Source of the DNA: Hypomesus transpacificus
Lineage: Eukaryota; Chordata; Actinopteri; Osmeriformes; Osmeridae
Length of the DNA stretch: 64,000 nt
Direction of reading: 5' to 3'
NCBI RefSeq assembly: GCF_021917145.1
Contig: NC_061074.1
Span: 1,005,102 to 1,069,101, forward strand
In this document: positions 59,701-64,000 of the stretch, piece after piece
Layout of the letters: each line of letters opens with the position of its first letter
How positions within the stretch are numbered: the stretch's first letter is position 1
Translations under genes and position numbers: made by a program
Notes under the pieces: model-generated
What the model was told of the DNA's origin: nothing
Database searches by the model: none
The model's input: only the letters and a program-made list of their open reading frames with translations

Positions 59701-60180
59701 CAATACCTGGAAACAATGGATTTATGTGACAGGTATCATGGAAATGTATCAAGAAATCAATAAAGTACATTAGTCCCTAAAGCTGCAGTGTAAAGTGTTA
59801 CTAGAAGGAATGCTACCCCTCCCTCCACCACCTCTAGTCCTTATGTCTAAGAATTGAAGCAATGAACTAAATGGGATTAAGTAATCGTATTACCACTAAC
59901 TGTAGGAGCGTGCGACGTTTAAAACGACTCAATCTTATGGATGAATCCTGTCCCCAGTCCCAAATAACCACTAGCCAGAGGCATCCAACCAAGAGCACTC
60001 TTCTTAATGCTCTTTACCCTGGACACCATCCACTGGAAGCATGAAAACAGGACGACAACAGAACATCATCTTCCCTAACATCATTTAAATATAATTTAAA
60101 TACATTCAACATTTACTGTATATGGAAGCAAGGTTTTGAGAAGGAGGCTGAACACAAGATCAAGTGGCACACTATAACTT
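56761..60180. other. Spacer between ypel2 and hip1 3' ends
   Basis: The two genes converge here. No exon or RNA gene was recognised. It contains the 31-bp repeat at 59159-59285. Confidence 0.5.
59159..59285. repeat. 31-bp minisatellite, about 4 copies
   Basis: Unit GGGCTGGCCAGAGAGACTAG followed by TCTAAGAACAT (31 bp). The last copy has a short insertion (AGAGTGGGAG). Confidence 0.5.
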
Positions 60181-60189
60181 GAATGAGTC

Positions 60190-62217
60190 GAATATTTATT
60201 TAAAAACTGAAAAAATAAAACAACACCACATACACAGTTTTAGTATATCATCGTACAAAGACATATTTCAATGTTATTTGAGTATTTTCTTGTTTCCTTG
60301 ACTACAGTGCGAGGCAGTTGAAAGGCTGGCTGAGCTGGTAGGACTACAGACACAAACCCAAGGTGAGAGGTTAATACTCAGGAAGTCACTGATGAACACT
60401 GCTAAACCATTAAATACCCAGTGTCACAACTTTAGAAAACGCAGCCAAAGCATCCAAACTAAAATGGTCATGAAGACACATGAGGAATACAACCTCACAC
60501 GCACAAACACACGGGCCACCTCATCAGGGCAGAAGATTGAAGCCTTCAAATATGCAGCGCCTACACGAGGAGGAGGTGCAACCAAACATTTTGAAGCATT
60601 TCTTGCATCGCATCTTTTCTCTGTGAACCGTAAATCTCCATTCGAGGTCAATTTGACAAATGTATCGTTTAGGCGCTCGGCCCTTCATTCTAATCATGTC
60701 GTTTGGCTCTGCGATAGCAAAATAGGGCCCACAAACAAGGTTTCTGTGGTGGGTACCAAAAATATTACCAGTCTAACTCCTGGTTCATTGTACAACTCAT
60801 ATACAGGCATTTCACTCTTTTCAGAAACTTTAATTGAGTCGTATGGTATTTGTAACTACAGACAAAAGAGGGATGAACAGGTCTCCAAGGAGCGCCGCGT
60901 TCCGCCCGGTGGCTGTAATGCACCAGTCATCGTTCCCCCCAGGCATGGGTAGTGTTGACAGGGTTTGATTATGAAAGGCGTTCAGCTACATAGTGTCACG
61001 GTCTGGGAGCTTGTATGTGTGTACGTGTGTACGTCTTGCTTTTCCCGAAGCCAGAGCCCCGGTGACGGGCCAGGCAGGCAGCCCACGGGTCTACTGACCA
61101 GGCAGCTGAAACCGGAGGATAAAAAACAGCAGACCTCCAGAAGCCCACCCCCTCGGCCCCTGGGACGCCTCCCGCCCCTCTACTGCCGCCCTGGCCGACC
61201 GTTCCAAACCCTGCGGAGGGGGCTCAGGGGGAGGTCCATCCGGTGAGTCCATGGAAGCTCTACAGTGATCTACAGCTGGTGTGACGTGGGGGACAGGGGG
61301 CGGTGATATACAGCCGTCCGGGAGAGGGAGACTCCTCCAGTTCTGGACTCACTACACTAGCGTTAGGCAATTCCACTCTACTCTTATTCTGAAAGGACGC
61401 CGACGCAGCTGGACAAACGGGAGCTCGTTGGAGAGCCCATGGCTGAATGCTAGTGAGCGAGGAGGGATTGCAAACAGTCAACAGCCACCTCACCTAACAG
61501 TCATGGTCATTAACACAAGAGGGGAAGGCAATAATATAGGCATAGGTATTTATGTTGTGTTAAAGGGGTTTCGGAACTCACAGTGAGAGAGTAACCAAGA
61601 CATTTCAGCTGGGGGAAGGGGGGGTGAGTGGCGGGGGGGTGAGTGGCGGGGGGGGGGGGGGGCAGGGGTGAAAGTAGACTGGAACTCTCACTGAAGCCCA
61701 GAGCACAACAAGTGGGTGCTGCGACAAAGAACGTAGCGCTAACGTTAGGAGAGGACATGAATGCCATCTATGATGCACAGAAGACACCGTTTGGGGGAGG
61801 CTTCTTGAAGGGCCGCCGTCACGGTTAAAAACATGTCTCCCTCTGGCGAAGGGACGGGCCCTTGTGCAGTGCATCCTGGGACGTCTTGTGAAGAAGAGCT
61901 CCCGGGTCCTGCTTGGGGACACGGGGTGCTCCCTTGTTGAATCGTGGGGAAAATTCTATAAATAAATCAGAATGGATCGTCAGGCCATCGGCCCTGCTAC
62001 ACAGACAGGTCTGGAGCTGTCAATCACCGTGCCCCTTCTCTGGCCCTTATCAACACTGTCCTCGTGGAAGCGTCCGGAAACTGGAGCCGGAGCATTTAGA
62101 AAAGCACCTTTTTATTTGGCTTGGATTTTTTACGATGAAGAGAAAAACTGAAGTGTGTTTAAACGTGGAGAGGCAGAAGAGGCGGCATTCAGGTCAGGTG
62201 ACCAACGGCTGCGGGTC
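60190..62217 (-). other. hip1 3' UTR (inferred)
   Basis: Minus-strand sequence after the hip1 stop codon, ending at AATAAA (60195-60200, minus). At about 2 kb it is long. The 186-codon plus-strand frame at 60392-60952 lies in it and looks non-coding. Confidence 0.5.
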
Positions 62218-63891
62218 TTAACCTGTACCTAAGGGGGGGGGGGAGAGAAAGAGGGAGTTTAACATGCTGGAAGATAAAACACACAGACACACACACAGAC
62301 ACACACCTGCTGGCTAACTCACCCTCCTCCTCCTCGCCCCAGCCCTCAGCTACGCCCGCCAGCTCGTAGTGTTTCTTCCTCAGCTCTCCCAGACGCTCTC
62401 TCTCCCTCTGCAGTCGAGTCTCCAGCTCCAGAACCTGGACCTGAGCACACAGACACACACTGTTGATACACACACACTAGCTCTTTCTGCAGTACACACC
62501 TGTGAAACACACCAACACACACACGCACACGTATGTGAATGAGCGCCGTGTCCTACCTGGGAGTCCATCTCCTGGCGTTTGATCTGGGTGAGGGTCATGC
62601 TGGAGAAGTCCATGGTGTCTGGAGAGAGAAACACATCATCACCAGCCCTTTAAGGGCAGTGGACACATGCACCAGCCCTTTAAGGGCAGTGGACACTTTC
62701 ACCAGCCCTTTAAGGGCAGTGGACACATGCACCAGCCCTTTAAGGGCAGTGGACACATGCACCAGCCCTTTAAGGGCAGTGGACACATGCACCAGCCCTT
62801 TAAGGGCAGTGGACACATGCACCAGCCCTTTAAGGGCAGTGGACACATGCACCAGCCCTTTAAGGGCAGTGGACACTTTCACCAGCCCTTTAAGGGCAGT
62901 GGACACATGCACCAGCCCTTTAAGGGCAGTGGACACATGCACCAGCCCTTTAAGGGCAGTGGACACATGCACCAGCCCTTTAAGGGCAGTGGACACTTTC
63001 TGTAAACATGCAAGAACCGCGAGGACTGACGTCACAATATTGTCAATGGCGCGGCCTCCGTATGATCAGATGACAGAGGAAGCGTCTGGGAAGCACTGTA
63101 GGGCATTGTTCTGGAGGTCCCGCCCTAGTGGTCAGATCTATCTGCGGTCTGGGAATCTCCCCCTCCCCTTCCCCCTCCCCCATCTCTCGTTACTGAAAGC
63201 CTATCGCCTGCTTGTGGTGGTTTTTCTGAAGGCCTGTTTCTAACAGGGATGGCGAGTCAGTCTACGCTGGCTGCATCACTGCTCCGCCAGGTGTCGACAC
63301 AGGCCCGCTCACCCTTCTCCTCGATCTGGGACTTCCCAGACTTGGTGGAGGCGACCACCCCCGCGGTGGCCTGGGTCACCCCCCGGGACGCCCGCTGCAG
63401 GCGCACCAGGTTGGTGCTGTCCTTGTCTGCCTTCACCTGGAGGAGGGGAGCGGGAAGAAAGGTGGGGGGGAGCCGTCAGGCATTTTGCGGGTCGGAGAGA
63501 TTTGCGCATTGGACGGCGTTTGTGACTCCATCTTACTTTGGATGCGGCCACCAGCTGAGCGGTGCTGGCTGCTATCTCGTGGGAACACACCATCAGCTCC
63601 TCGAACTTGCCCTTCCCCTGCACCACCAGATCCGCGGCGTCCCTGAGACACGACCACAACAGCACCGTCACCACGCCGTCACCACACCACCCCCAACACA
63701 GCTCCGACCCAGCCTCGACACGGCCGACACACAGCCCCAACAGAACCACGGCTCACCGAGCAAAAGGAGAGAGCGGTCAAGTGAACTTACACCATCACTG
63801 TGGCTCCCCAGCCCACCGCTTTAGAAGCCGAGATGAGGCCTTCCGTCCAGCGAGAGTTCTTGACGTAGAACTCCTTCATGGAGGCTGCCCC
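62218..63891 (-). CDS. hip1: Huntingtin-interacting protein 1, C-terminal 173 residues (5' part outside window)
   Basis: Endocytic adaptor joining clathrin, PtdIns lipids and F-actin. Exons in gene order: 63791-63891, 63537-63642, 63313-63436, 62557-62618, 62323-62440, 62218-62228; 522 nt, all in phase. The first three encode the end of the actin-binding I/LWEQ (THATCH) domain (SRWTEGLISASKAVGWGA, FEELMVCSHEIAASTAQL, RASRGVTQATAGVVAST). The next two encode MDFSSMTLTQIKRQEMDS and the coiled coil ELRKKHYELAGVAEGW. HIP1 is preferred over HIP1R because of the last two segments. The final exon adds only GTG-stop, so the tail is about 14 residues shorter than human HIP1 as I remember it. The rest of the gene (ANTH, clathrin-binding and coiled-coil regions) lies beyond 64000. 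Confidence 0.5.
62641..63000. repeat. 30-bp minisatellite, exactly 12 copies, in hip1 intron
   Basis: Unit begins ACCAGCCCTTTAAGGGCAGT and continues GGACACATGC (30 bp). Copies 2, 8 and 12 end CTTTC in place of CATGC; the rest appear identical. Each unit holds the dyad GCCCTT-T-AAGGGC. Since 30 is a multiple of 3, frames stay open through the array, giving false repeat proteins. Confidence 0.5.
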
Positions 63892-64000
63892 CTGGTGGAG
63901 ACAGGAGGGAACACATGCGTTTGAGTTATGGTCTGTACTAGTTATGCCTGGGTCAGCTCTGAAAAGTACAATAGGTTAGATTAGTTTCTGAGGTAAGTTT

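Noticed and set aside
60392-60952. 186-codon plus-strand open frame
   Set aside because: No family features; it lies in the hip1 3' UTR on the opposite strand.
62539-63243. Long open frames on both strands with a 10-residue repeat
   Set aside because: They arise only because the 30-bp intronic repeat is divisible by 3 and free of stops. They lie between hip1 exons.

Overview
This window is vertebrate nuclear DNA, almost certainly from a ray-finned (teleost) fish. The genes are split by short introns with GT-AG borders, all the proteins are vertebrate families, and the repeats are fish-like: tRNA-derived SINEs, an L1-type LINE tail, a hAT-like short element, and very dense micro- and minisatellites. 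I cannot name the species. One run of exactly 500 N (18560-19059) is an assembly gap.

Layout, left to right. (1) 1-12.9 kb, + strand: the C-terminal half of arap1 (ArfGAP/RhoGAP/PH signalling protein), 20 coding exons rebuilt in a single consistent frame; its 5' half lies off the left edge. (2) 12.9-21.3 kb: gene-poor and repeat-rich, with the LINE fragment, the gap, a 449-bp inverted-repeat element and a hAT-like element carrying a SINE. (3) 21.7-28.55 kb, - strand: taf15 (FET-family RNA-binding protein), 16 coding exons, 424 aa. (4) 30.7-39.97 kb, - strand: por (NADPH-cytochrome P450 reductase), 15 coding exons, 675 aa. (5) 42.1-45.0 kb, - strand: tmem120a, 12 exons, 338 aa. (6) 45.85-48.8 kb, + strand: gdpd1 (glycerophosphodiester phosphodiesterase / lysophospholipase D), 10 exons, 315 aa, divergent from tmem120a. 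(7) 53.7-55.6 kb, + strand: ypel2, 4 coding exons, 119 aa. (8) 60.2-63.9 kb, - strand: the last six exons found for hip1 (clathrin/actin adaptor), cut by the right edge.

In every gene the exon phases add up across all junctions, which is the main support for the models. As I recall the human map, por, tmem120a and hip1 lie together at 7q11.23 and gdpd1 and ypel2 together at 17q22; here the 17q22 pair sits between tmem120a and hip1. The genes do not form a pathway; they are ordinary housekeeping and signalling neighbours.

I found no new gene system. The most unusual theme is tandem repeats built right up to splice acceptors: a 28-bp and an 11-bp minisatellite in arap1, and a 26-bp minisatellite in gdpd1 whose unit contains the acceptor and the first bases of the exon. 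Other notable points are an in-frame 33-bp duplication in the arap1 ankyrin exon, a probable GC-AG intron in gdpd1, a perfect NRF1-type palindrome between tmem120a and gdpd1, and a shortened hip1 C-terminus.
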